From positions 1 to 21,277 of IMG/VR virus record IMGVR_UViG_3300000116_000300: DNA of 21,277 nucleotides; one strand, written 5' to 3'. The translations under genes were made by a program, and so were the position numbers. Position 1 is the stretch's first letter, and each line of letters starts with the position of its first letter. The notes beneath the pieces are model-generated. The model saw only the letters and a list, made by a program, of their open reading frames with translations, did no database searches and was not told the origin of the DNA. Source of the stretch: a virus. Shown one piece after another: positions 17,001 to 21,277 of the stretch.

Positions 17001-20000
17001 CTGTAGATTCTACTTCTGGTGGCACAATTACTAGTGGTGATAATACATTCCAGTTTATACTTCCAAATCAACCAGAAGCTGCTGCTACTATTGCAAATGC
17101 TTCTTATAGTACTAGTTCTAAAAAAGCAGTCGGTTCTATTTCAAATATTCGTATTGTTAATCCTGGTGGATTCTATACAAAGTTACCTATTGTCTCTTCT
17201 ATCGAATCTACTAGAAAAATTGAAAGAGTTGACATTAACGAACCTGGAACTGAATATGCTGTAGGAGTTTACAGAGGTGTTCCTATTTCGGGTGATGGTG
17301 AAGGTGGAATTGTTCAAATTGTTGTTGCTGATGGTACAGATACTGAAGGTGTATTGATCCCTGGTCAAATTCAATCTGTTGTAGTCACTAGTCCTGGTAA
17401 AGGATATACTGTAGCTAATATTGATATTGAAGCAATCAGTGGTATCCTTGGGTCAGGACTTACTGGTTCTGGTGCAGAACTGAATGTTGTTATTCCTGCG
17501 TCTGGATCTGGTGCCTCACTCTTTACTCTTGGTGAAGAAATTGGCAAGATTAAAAATCTGAAGAATAATAACTTCGGTTTTGATTATTCTCATGACTATA
17601 CCTTACGACCAGAAATTTCTTTCCCAATCAACGCTCAGTTGACTGCTACTAGTATTCTTGACAGTATTACTGTTACTGACCCTGGTTCTGGATATACTCA
17701 AGCACCTACTGTTGTTATTTCTGGTGGTGGTGGTACTGGTGCTGTTGCAGTATCAACAATTAAAAATGGTAGACTCTTTGCCATCGAGGTTAAAGATCCT
17801 GGGGCAGGTTATTCTTCTCAACCTCAGGTCAATCTCAAGTCATCTTTCAATTATGTTGTAAACATTGACCTGGGTCTCCTGCAGTTTGCTTTCCCTCATG
17901 GTATTCAAAATGGTTCTGAAGTTACGCTAAATGTCACTGATACTGGTGAGGGACTCGATTTCCCTCTCGCAGCTGGTGCTATTGGTAGACTTAATGGGTC
18001 CACTACTTATTATGCAATTGCTGGAACAGCAAACTCTTTGGAGGATGATCAACTAAAACTTGCTATTACTTCTGCAAACGCAGAACTTGGTGATGCAATC
18101 TCTTTTGTTAATGCTGGTACTGGTCGTCAATCGGTTCTTACTGAATCTTTTGGTGGTGTAGCAGAAGCAAATGTTATCACTTCCACCTTCCTAGAAGGTG
18201 AATTGGTTTATCAAGGTGATACTCTAGAAAATGCTACTGCACAGGGTTATGTTTCTACAAACTCTGGTTGGCAAGTGGGACCTAGAATTCTGAAAATGAT
18301 CAACTATACAGGAACATTTACTATAGGTGAAACTATTACTGGTGTCATCTCCAAGTCTTCTGGTGTCATATCTAAACTTAAGATTGCTAGAGGTGTCTTA
18401 GAAGTTGGATCTATTACTAAGACTACTGGTCAATTTGTTGACGATGTTGGTAAACCCTCAGAAATCATTCAAAAGATTCAAGACTCTTACTATTATCAGG
18501 ACTTCTCTTATGCCGTTAAGTCTTCTGTCTCTATTAGTGAATGGAAAGATGTTCTAGTTAGAAATGTACACCCCGCATCGTTTAAGGTATTTGGTGAACT
18601 TTCAATTAGCGACTTTATTACAATTCCCAATAAAGAAACTGATTTTGAGTTAACTAAGTCTGTTGAACTTGCTAATGAAGCAATTGTTCCTAATATTCAA
18701 AACTTTACTCTGGTTGAACCTATTTACAGTGAGTTCAACAATACAGAAATTCTTTTCCGTCAAAAGAGACTGACATCTTCAGAGAATATTCTAACTTCAG
18801 TTGTACAGAGGATAGATGATATTTCTAATCTGTTTGATGGAGTTAGAACTGCATTCCCACTCACGGTTAATAATGGCGATTCTGTAATCGCTAGTGCAAA
18901 TCAGTTGATGGTTATCTTGAATGGTGTTGTTCAAACACCTGATGTTGCTTTTGAAATTCAGAGCGATTCGATCGTATTCTCTGAACCTCCTGCGCCTCCT
19001 GCAAGTGTTAAGTACGTAAATGTTCAAATTAGTCCTATTTCAACTATTGAGAACACCTTTGCAAGTACAAGTGGTATTGTTCCTACTGTTGGACAAACTC
19101 TGACAGGAACTGGTTCTGGTGCGAAATTGACTATCACTAGAGTTACAGCAACCACTGTGAATATTGGTACTCAGGAAAATCCAAATAATGTCCAAAAAGA
19201 ACTGATTGAAGGTTTCTTCACGGAGGGTTCGGCATTTAGTACTAGCGAACTTGTTCTTGGTAATGCTACAGGGTTCTCTGCTCTATTCGAGACTGCGGTT
19301 GCAGTTGAAAATGCTGGATTATTTGAATTTGGTGAAAGTGTTAGTGACCTTAGTGGTGATACTGCAATTGTTGAGGATATCAACCTTGAAAAGGGTGCGG
19401 AAACTCCTATTGCAAAACTGAGGTATACTGTAGGACCTTCTACAACTTCCTTTGAAACAATTGATCAAACTTCTGATATAAACACACCTGCACCAGTTGC
19501 ATCTGGGGTATTTGTTGTTAATAAAAACTATCAAATCGGTAGTGAAATTATTAAAGTTACTGCTATCACTCAAAATTCTGAATCTACAACATTAACTGTT
19601 GTTAGAGGTCTACTTGGCACTACCTCAGGTGGCATTCAACAGAGTACACCACTTTATGGAACTGATATCACAATTACAAATGATCTTACTTTAAGTAAGA
19701 CGGTTGGTACATATCAATCAAAACCTGGTCTTTATGATATCATTCTGGATGAAGTAATTATTGGTACTAAGTCTCGTGTTGTTGCTCGGATTACTTCTAC
19801 TACTCCGTATGTAGACCCTGTAACAAATGCAGTTGTTGAACAAGTAGAAATTTCTGAAGGTTCCTCCTTCTTTGCTCTGCTATTTGATAGAATTCAATCA
19901 ACGACATATCCAAATATCGTTTTGGATGATATCTCAGAATCTCAAATTGCAGTTGTAGAATTTACTGACAATAGCACCGATTTTAATACTAAATTCCCTG

Positions 20001-21277
20001 AAAATGAATTAGTTAATCATTACATACTTCCTTATGATAATGAGACTGGTAATTTACAAGACAATGAGTACATTAGAAATTATAAAATTGAATATGGTAA
20101 TGAAAGTGGTAATTTTGTTTCTAATGAAGATCTTTCTATCCGTAAATTAGCTATTACTAATGAAGTTGGCGAAGGTTTCTTCTCTCTTGGTCAAATCCTG
20201 CGTAGTAGAGATACCAAAGCAGAAATTATTGGGTATAACCAAGCACGAAAAACTTTATATCTTGGAAAACTTAGCAGAATTAATTCCACGGGTCTTGATA
20301 TTCATAACTTGACTTTTGCTGGTGATGCAGCACTTTCTACCACTCAGACAAAGTTTGGTTTAACATCACTATTTTTAGATGGTACTGGAGATTTCATTAG
20401 TGAAACTTCTTCTAGCGACTACGGAATTGGTACTGCAGGTTATACCATAGAAGCATGGGTACGCCCTGCTGCTGGCGCTCTGACAGGAACTGCTCACCTT
20501 GTTGATATGAGAACTACTGGCACAGAAGTTGCACTCCGACTTTATATTGAAGCTGGTCAAGTTAGACTTAATGTTAATGGTACAGACGTAGTAACTTCTG
20601 GTGTAATCACTTTAGTTGCTGATACTTGGGCACACGTTGCTGTTGTCAGAGACGGCACTGACATGGAAGTGTTCATTGATGGCGTATCTGTAGGTACAGG
20701 AACTGATAGTAATACATATGCTGCAAAACCAATAGTAATTGGTTCTTCATATGCTAATGCTGATGCATATGAGGGATATATCGATGAACTTAGATTCTCT
20801 AATGTTGCTCGTTATACTGCAGCATTTACTCCTCGTGATGGAATTTTCCAAGGTGATGTCAACACTAAACTACTCCTTCACTTTGATGGTGCTAATGGTG
20901 ATTCATACACATATGATTGGTCTGGTTCTCAAGACTTCACATTTGGTGAAGAGTTTAATAATGATGCGATCAACGCTACAACAAATGCAAATGGTAGTGC
21001 AGTAGTTACTGGTTTTACTGGTAATACTCACAGATATTATGATGCAGCAACTTTATTAGAGAATAATAAAAACTTCATTGCTAAAGAAACAGTTTACCTC
21101 CTGACCCAACAGTATCCTTCTCTAACAATCCCAGGTGGTAATGTAAATTGTGAAGATGACATTAAGGATATTGTTCAATCTATTGTTGAAGATCTTCGTA
21201 ACGGTTCAAATAATCATATTTGGGATGCTGCAGCACTTTATGTTGACAGGACAGACCTTAATGCTATAACACTCAAC
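8087..21277 (+). CDS. Giant mosaic virion (baseplate/fibre) protein, 3' end outside window
   Basis: One frame runs from ATG 8087 without a stop to the last base: at least 4397 residues. The start is 4 bases after gp6, with no strong ribosome-binding sequence, so translation is probably coupled. Modules in order (residues): N-terminal FIPSEYELFGKFIQYYYKSQ region (1-60); GxGY repeats (292-622); FYQTKGTTFSIEYLFKLLYG region (655-730); GxGY array (1128-1345); YHYH-type domain (1349-1568); EF-hand loop (1613-1624); probable seven-bladed propeller (1832-2222); LamG-like domain (2225-2438); beta-rich spacer; GxGY repeats (3018-3258); DSYYYQDFSYAVKSSVSISE (3466 on); second LamG-like domain (4085-4262); HRYYDAATLLENN region (4315 to edge). 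It takes the place of T4 gene 7; giant structural proteins at this locus are known in cyanophages, some annotated VrlC-like. Baseplate-periphery or fibre function is inferred from position. No signal peptide or membrane segment was seen. Confidence 0.9.
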   Translation, partial: MNINKVSNAVSNQLPDFIPSEYELFGKFIQYYYKSQEKTGLGQNILNNFLEYLDIDKLDIDILDGNTILVEPVDSSDTTITVENIDAFLPENGSIKINNEVIFYEGISGSPNVSFRPGVSYEQVKIKQIELQSPLRNFDGTTRSFALLSEDRPVTPVSSSHLLVQVYGEYLVPGIDYDISGTSIVFTEAPRAVLTSDSADLTSIKYFSGFVENSIFALNDISASFGEGKTEFKITRNGNTFIPELDEYVIAYYDGSLLIPKVNYVFDNDVLIFRDIVPLKGRKLTLFYVDAPIPSFGSGAAAHARINTQGEITSINIDETGSSYRFDYPPAISIDSENGNGGAAKALINGVKNLQLIFGGVGYSDTNPPIVNVEAPTQEGSTAAKLSATVAGGTVTGLTLTDSGSGYTAVPRITFQQPGGAILESPTMVNGSISGQIVVSSGGSGYTTAPEIYIDEPTGNNPIKASLQTVITNGEVTGVNILNSGQGYTTTPRIKIIEPTGAQVLETVVDADGRVITIEILSGGAGYDDVPSVYIIDDRIDSITGVYLGGSGAQAVASVFNGRITDINITEFGTGYSQTEPPKVIIQSPPQASASVEIGINEITGFEILQPGRGYSKAQFLNCARAASGIIGYTEDGNAIFSNDTVASNHDIGDSTTCLDAVFVKRILDKYTEQFLPDVPELDYKKIDVRTAIKNIKSFYQTKGTTFSIEYLFKLLYGETIDVSYPKDQIIKPSAATWSINTILRATLESGDPRNIQDALISQTADIADINVQDASALVENYIAINTANTTIYELVLSEETIQGTFVVPYKTRLAEPLGEDDSIITVDSTIGWPERNGEFILGGSEVVRYKEKSLNQFIECTRLSPGSVGLNPYVWDSATEVVSNFKVVLNRGTSQEVVMNIVGIVDAQQTNLTDTGSYYLPGDKLTVAKLGGTGEQPLLTTWLYNVKKLIEVTEITFGGVNDRFATVTCSNNHGLLVGDEVTVYGANPIIYNGTFEVTSRDNDTVFQYQLPQTALVAPQGNILVSVNLNKGKSTNTPINNSISSYTTNIQNSFFNDNYVYVASTGIPNYNVGPFVGSALLPGNQRKLNRFVQNPSTISTKNVITPGPIGTWVNGVSVWSYKSTLSKTFGPVTSITISNAGQDYDAASPPSASIVGGGGSGATAEVVVNGSVSSISVDTGGSGYTSSPLVSIVGGGGSGASATAIITKGSVSNILITSGGTGYTSQPEITIVGGSGTGATGTASVRGPIKSVNLSSAGSSYTSSPTVTVSSGVGAVAQAIINNGRIISIAIISGGSGYTTAPEVQIQGIGFGAKAQAIIDTEGENAGKVTSIQIDNRGINYTQGTTVINLTSVGQDAIFSANVFQWTYNLQESATFDDSQGSVFEGYNTQYGGEYAHLSNPQRLRYILGDNLIKDNNDVIVEQETQLDHSPIIGWAFDGNPIYGPYGYSDPTDQSSNITKISSSHRLKTALVYDDITNPIPVRTEGPLLSTDIAGTYVEDYEYVFNLGDLDQYNGRFCKTPQFPNGRYCYFVTIDNTEAGNAVFPYVLGSDFNSVVDSWNLDEDATQQNIPRGVVRYRDPYQNVDIDVERTPNASTNSLSLENGDILRFEVEDENRDGVISQDETDDPDEILEEPPLQIFDYFPKVKTESKVDIEVETISRFENASITDFVVENAGTSYQVDDKLIFNNDGTGGSGASARVSRIKGETINSFGYQYRQGLNYGQITTEVPHTLEVDDTIFVDYSENIETTNKEFTVRQLKGVEEVVIDQTGSGYNEDIPPTIVIDGDGESAELEAVVDSIGSIKTVNIINSGNSYTENPRVILSHPQIFKKADYFITKFANQENVKVNDIFVNQNKETFICGSTPDESGNTVAFIAKLSAGGVKEWEKTLELTSGLNYAELQKIYVEGDTVWVAGINKPNSVILGAYNPDIIVAKYNQSSDGLSATLEFQKAYAGISGASRSDNITSIIGTTDNRVIIGGFTNTNSPYPYDAFVGILDSSGTFTVKRKIVSTNGNEEVKDLLLDSVGNLYFLLETSTSQNAGDRNFVIGKATISNTAITTVWIKEITNNAYSFLDISFAIDEFDDIYVASTLQLKSDDATRDSFWVGKYNTSGTSLWNYRYVAPGRDINLAPKCVLDIFSELNIAFTRVDNVTDKKTVDLVRLDYKGKIVNHTTNDFTENTVEGITVNSIDVDVSGDPYIFGQTSWNRNEAIFTFDSDLSDTTTHHTLTTLGLSGSIERDTNGYLKIFGFQTGASTVFENSAAKIAATSLGNALQDDFVIEFLLYKDAAGSNAETLSADKQSLIAIGDAQSTTGGLWLYYNTDGTANDGRIEMVVTNNSTIFSGASAATGTNTGLFADDTWQLISLKKESTSFKVYVNGIEQISATVSDTALGSKDIHIGNVPGFPSAGGFIEDNQGQFFIDSLKIRNRAVTVTAPSDFGDPLGLPATTTIALNHTFVDTAWFTQQLARYDYIDYESFGLKIDKNSDAIRRGTFNSNTNTNYGFTRTEVTPVTGVALTLVSVGYALAEVGFQTLDLSTATTTMSEGTLNLTYSRDVWSSRTATVPSPGSQKLKVTANVKNRYYFETFNLLKIDNVQELTINQSFNFTVGAKLVIRNGASFVNSGYITRVDYTNKKVYVAINNNSWTNDINVYELSTEQFNEQSTYNIVGPVPNDVNEIVQTFPNVINTTPGTFNIDLATFDAPEEIGGTNNLDEYAKFKSYADNDYSVKIVEVSGSSSYVVGSVVTLTSSDVSFNASSSTVQITNLTGVLKITLISNLSKILQVTAVNNSDIVYCVSDTLHYLRESEQIFIDGNPSQEVLGTVYDEYDGSFPVERVISPIEFTYKLPQNAVGSPATTSSSVNVFVKSPTLKMYYGHQYLFNLSHSSMLGGNLSFAKDPLYKLEYSFNSIERIGTPGVSVPGVPAPTVKFKVTRDVITNISYYFDPSRPGDDSPVISDSYLDVTFSPYVGTFTVDSTSGGTITSGDNTFQFILPNQPEAAATIANASYSTSSKKAVGSISNIRIVNPGGFYTKLPIVSSIESTRKIERVDINEPGTEYAVGVYRGVPISGDGEGGIVQIVVADGTDTEGVLIPGQIQSVVVTSPGKGYTVANIDIEAISGILGSGLTGSGAELNVVIPASGSGASLFTLGEEIGKIKNLKNNNFGFDYSHDYTLRPEISFPINAQLTATSILDSITVTDPGSGYTQAPTVVISGGGGTGAVAVSTIKNGRLFAIEVKDPGAGYSSQPQVNLKSSFNYVVNIDLGLLQFAFPHGIQNGSEVTLNVTDTGEGLDFPLAAGAIGRLNGSTTYYAIAGTANSLEDDQLKLAITSANAELGDAISFVNAGTGRQSVLTESFGGVAEANVITSTFLEGELVYQGDTLENATAQGYVSTNSGWQVGPRILKMINYTGTFTIGETITGVISKSSGVISKLKIARGVLEVGSITKTTGQFVDDVGKPSEIIQKIQDSYYYQDFSYAVKSSVSISEWKDVLVRNVHPASFKVFGELSISDFITIPNKETDFELTKSVELANEAIVPNIQNFTLVEPIYSEFNNTEILFRQKRLTSSENILTSVVQRIDDISNLFDGVRTAFPLTVNNGDSVIASANQLMVILNGVVQTPDVAFEIQSDSIVFSEPPAPPASVKYVNVQISPISTIENTFASTSGIVPTVGQTLTGTGSGAKLTITRVTATTVNIGTQENPNNVQKELIEGFFTEGSAFSTSELVLGNATGFSALFETAVAVENAGLFEFGESVSDLSGDTAIVEDINLEKGAETPIAKLRYTVGPSTTSFETIDQTSDINTPAPVASGVFVVNKNYQIGSEIIKVTAITQNSESTTLTVVRGLLGTTSGGIQQSTPLYGTDITITNDLTLSKTVGTYQSKPGLYDIILDEVIIGTKSRVVARITSTTPYVDPVTNAVVEQVEISEGSSFFALLFDRIQSTTYPNIVLDDISESQIAVVEFTDNSTDFNTKFPENELVNHYILPYDNETGNLQDNEYIRNYKIEYGNESGNFVSNEDLSIRKLAITNEVGEGFFSLGQILRSRDTKAEIIGYNQARKTLYLGKLSRINSTGLDIHNLTFAGDAALSTTQTKFGLTSLFLDGTGDFISETSSSDYGIGTAGYTIEAWVRPAAGALTGTAHLVDMRTTGTEVALRLYIEAGQVRLNVNGTDVVTSGVITLVADTWAHVAVVRDGTDMEVFIDGVSVGTGTDSNTYAAKPIVIGSSYANADAYEGYIDELRFSNVARYTAAFTPRDGIFQGDVNTKLLLHFDGANGDSYTYDWSGSQDFTFGEEFNNDAINATTNANGSAVVTGFTGNTHRYYDAATLLENNKNFIAKETVYLLTQQYPSLTIPGGNVNCEDDIKDIVQSIVEDLRNGSNNHIWDAAALYVDRTDLNAITLN
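8960..9952 (+). repeat. Protein-level GxGY repeat array 1 in the giant gene
   Basis: Eight copies of a motif of about 40 residues are seen, marked by SSY, GVGY, GSGY, GSGY, GQGY, GAGY, GTGY and GRGY at roughly 9045, 9165, 9295, 9415, 9540, 9660, 9805 and 9925. Each copy reads approximately G-x-[IV]-[TS]-x-[IVL]-x-[IL]-x-x-x-G-x-G-Y-x-x-x-P-x-[IV]-x-[IF]. The period (118-145 bases) suggests one turn or sheet of a beta structure per copy. The DNA of the copies has diverged, so this is old duplication rather than recent slippage. Confidence 0.8.
10046..10275 (+). other. Baseplate-type module with FYQTKGT motif
   Basis: Residues about 655-730 carry LDKYTEQFLPDVPELDYKKI followed by FYQTKGTTFSIEYLFKLLYG and a YPKDQIIKPS ending. 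I recall this pattern of a helical segment, F-Y-x-[ST]-K-G-T and L-F-x-[LI]-L-[YF]-G-E from the N-terminal part of cyanophage proteins encoded after gp6. The first array of GxGY repeats lies between it and the N-terminal helix, so the module looks split. Confidence 0.5.
11468..12130 (+). repeat. Protein-level GxGY repeat array 2 in the giant gene
   Basis: Six copies of about 35 residues are seen, the most regular part of the protein: V-x-S-I-x-[IV]-x-x-x-G-[SGT]-x-Y-[TD]-x-x-P-x-[VI]-x-[IV]-x-G-G-G-[ST]-G-A-x-A-x-[AV]. Examples are DTGGSGYTSSPLVSIVGGGG and SGGTGYTSQPEITIVGG. Glycine, serine, threonine and valine dominate. The array ends at the YHYH-type domain. Confidence 0.8.
12131..12790 (+). 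other. YHYH-type domain in the giant protein
   Basis: Residues about 1349-1568. The core HSPIIGWAFDGNPIYGPYGY begins at H1429 (12371) and is followed by GTYVEDYEYVFNLGDLDQYN, then GRFCKTPQFPNGRYCYFVTI and a FPYVLG ending. This succession (H-S-P-I-I-G-[WY]-A-x-D-G-x-P-I-Y-G-P-Y-G-Y, GDLDxxNGRFC, PNGxYxYFVT) is the signature of the YHYH family, found in bacterial secreted proteins and in cyanophage virion proteins. Its biochemical role is not established to my knowledge. Confidence 0.8.
12923..12958 (+). other. EF-hand type calcium-binding loop in the giant protein
   Basis: Residues 1613-1624 read DENRDGVISQDE, an exact match to the 12-residue EF-hand loop: ligands D at 1, N at 3, D at 5, the invariant G at 6, I at 8, S at 9 and E at 12. 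An acidic stretch (TDDPDEILEE) follows. Only a single loop is visible, so it may resemble the isolated or dockerin-type calcium sites of extracellular proteins. Confidence 0.7.
13580..14752 (+). other. Probable seven-bladed beta-propeller in the giant protein
   Basis: Residues about 1832-2222 contain seven successive units of 47-64 residues beginning near 1843, 1898, 1962, 2015, 2071, 2131 and 2182. Each has a strand (for example NDIFVNQNKETFICGST, ITSIIGTTDNRVIIGGFTN, ISFAIDEFDDIYVASTL), a variable loop, and a second pair of strands of the form F-[IVW]-[AVG]-K-[LY]-[ND]-x-x-G-x-x-x-W (AFIAKLSAGGVKEWEK; FWVGKYNTSGTSLWNY). The spacing and the D-x-x-G-N/D-x-[YI] turns resemble SBBP-like or NHL-like propeller repeats. 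It is flanked by GxGY repeats before and a LamG-like fold after. Confidence 0.65.
14758..15400 (+). other. LamG/concanavalin-like domain 1 in the giant protein
   Basis: Residues about 2225-2438. The pattern is a strand D-D-F-V-I-E-F-L-L-Y, later DDTWQLISLKKESTSFKVYV with NGIEQ, then IHIGNVPGF and FFIDSLKIRNRAVT. This is the typical ending of laminin-G-like jellyrolls: W-x-[HL]-[IV]-[AS]-[LV] followed by a strand, V-[ND]-G, IGN and a closing [IL]-D-[ED]-[LI]-[RK]-[IF] strand. Such folds bind carbohydrate or protein. Confidence 0.75.
17138..17862 (+). repeat. Protein-level GxGY repeats 3 in the giant gene
   Basis: Residues about 3018-3258 contain more divergent copies of the same repeat: VNPGGFYTKLPIV, NEPGTEYAVG, TSPGKGYTVANI, TDPGSGYTQAPTVVISGGGG and KDPGAGYSSQPQVNL. 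A looser pair also occurs near 13080-13560 (DQTGSGYNEDIPPTIVI and NSGNSYTENPRVIL). The copies are separated by other beta-rich sequence, unlike the tight arrays upstream. Confidence 0.65.
18464..18600 (+). other. Conserved-looking DSYYYQDFSY module in the giant protein
   Basis: Residues about 3460-3505 contain IQKIQDSYYYQDFSYAVKSS followed by SISEWKDVLVRNVHPASFKV. I recall a closely similar aromatic motif (D-S-[FY]-Y-Y-Q-D-F-S-Y, then W-x-x-x-[LF]-[KR]-x-x-[HV]-H-x-A-x-F) as a recurrent piece of cyanophage giant structural proteins. Its role is unknown to me. Confidence 0.5.
20338..20870 (+). other. LamG-like jellyroll domain 2 in the giant protein
   Basis: Residues about 4085-4262. It matches the laminin-G/concanavalin jellyroll closely: FGLTSLFLDGTGDFI, then GTAGYTIEAWVRPAAG, DTWAHVAVVRDGTDMEVFID with G-V-S-V-G, PIVIGSSYANADAYEGYIDE and LRFSNVARYTAAFTPRDG. 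The pattern of EAW-V-[RY]-P, W-x-H-[VI]-A-[VL]-x-R, [VI]-D-G, IG-x, G-Y-I-D-E-[LI]-R-[IF]-S and AR-Y closing is textbook for this family. It is followed by a KLLLHFDG segment and the HRYYDAA module. Confidence 0.88.
21026..21277 (+). other. HRYYDAA/GGNVNCEDD module at the edge of the window
   Basis: From residue about 4314 the protein reads THRYYDAATLLENNKNFIAK, then IPGGNVNCEDDIKDIVQSIV and NHIWDAAALYVDR before the window ends. It looks helical, with D-A-A repeated. I recall similar modules, often in tandem, in cyanophage structural proteins, so more copies may follow outside the window. Confidence 0.5.

Noticed and set aside
8087-21277. The many short + strand frames inside this interval (for example 8955-9155, 14829-15176, 20739-21005)
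   Set aside because: They are alternative-frame shadows of the giant gene, rich in Leu, Val and Met from out-of-frame reading, with no start signals.

Overview
The window looks like part of the virion-structure (baseplate) region of a T4-like myovirus infecting marine cyanobacteria (a cyanomyovirus). The evidence is a recognisable run of PAAR tip protein, gp25-type baseplate wedge and gp6-type baseplate wedge in the T4 order, AT-rich DNA, genes all on the + strand with start/stop overlaps, a 2-oxoglutarate/Fe(II) oxygenase, and small conserved-looking genes of the kind seen in these phages. No tRNA, integrase, insertion sequence or CRISPR array was seen. Family calls are made by eye from the translated sequence; no database search was possible.

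Layout. Positions 2-112 hold the 3' end of an unrecognised gene, followed by a hairpin terminator candidate. Positions 218-1116 hold an HxD...H 2OG-Fe(II) oxygenase and a small beta-rich protein, coupled by a 1-base overlap. Positions 1117-1723 are a control region: two sigma70-type promoters with perfect -35 and -10 hexamers, a 67-residue ORF between them, paired CACTAGTG palindromes, competing hairpins, and, spread across it and its left edge, three exact TTTTCCACA (cyanobacterial DnaA-box type) sites. Positions 1724-2350 carry three tightly packed small genes, one AbrB/MazE-like. From 2337 to the end are virion genes: an 833-residue presumed structural protein, the PAAR protein, a 48-residue very basic protein with its own promoter candidate, gp25, gp6, and then one open frame that starts at 8087 and is still open at the last base (at least 4397 codons).

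That giant gene fills 62% of the window. It occupies the place of gene 7 in T4 and appears to be a mosaic: an N-terminal baseplate-type module interrupted by glycine-rich GxGY repeats, a second GxGY array, a YHYH-type domain, an EF-hand calcium loop, a probable seven-bladed propeller, two LamG-like jellyrolls far apart, further GxGY repeats, and conserved-looking C-terminal modules. How the parts work together is inference: PAAR caps the spike, gp25 and gp6 build the wedge that triggers the sheath, and the giant protein would be a peripheral baseplate/fibre component whose propeller and lectin-like folds could contact the host surface. The control region at 1.1-1.7 kb looks like a host-polymerase-transcribed island placed inside an otherwise late-type structural cluster.
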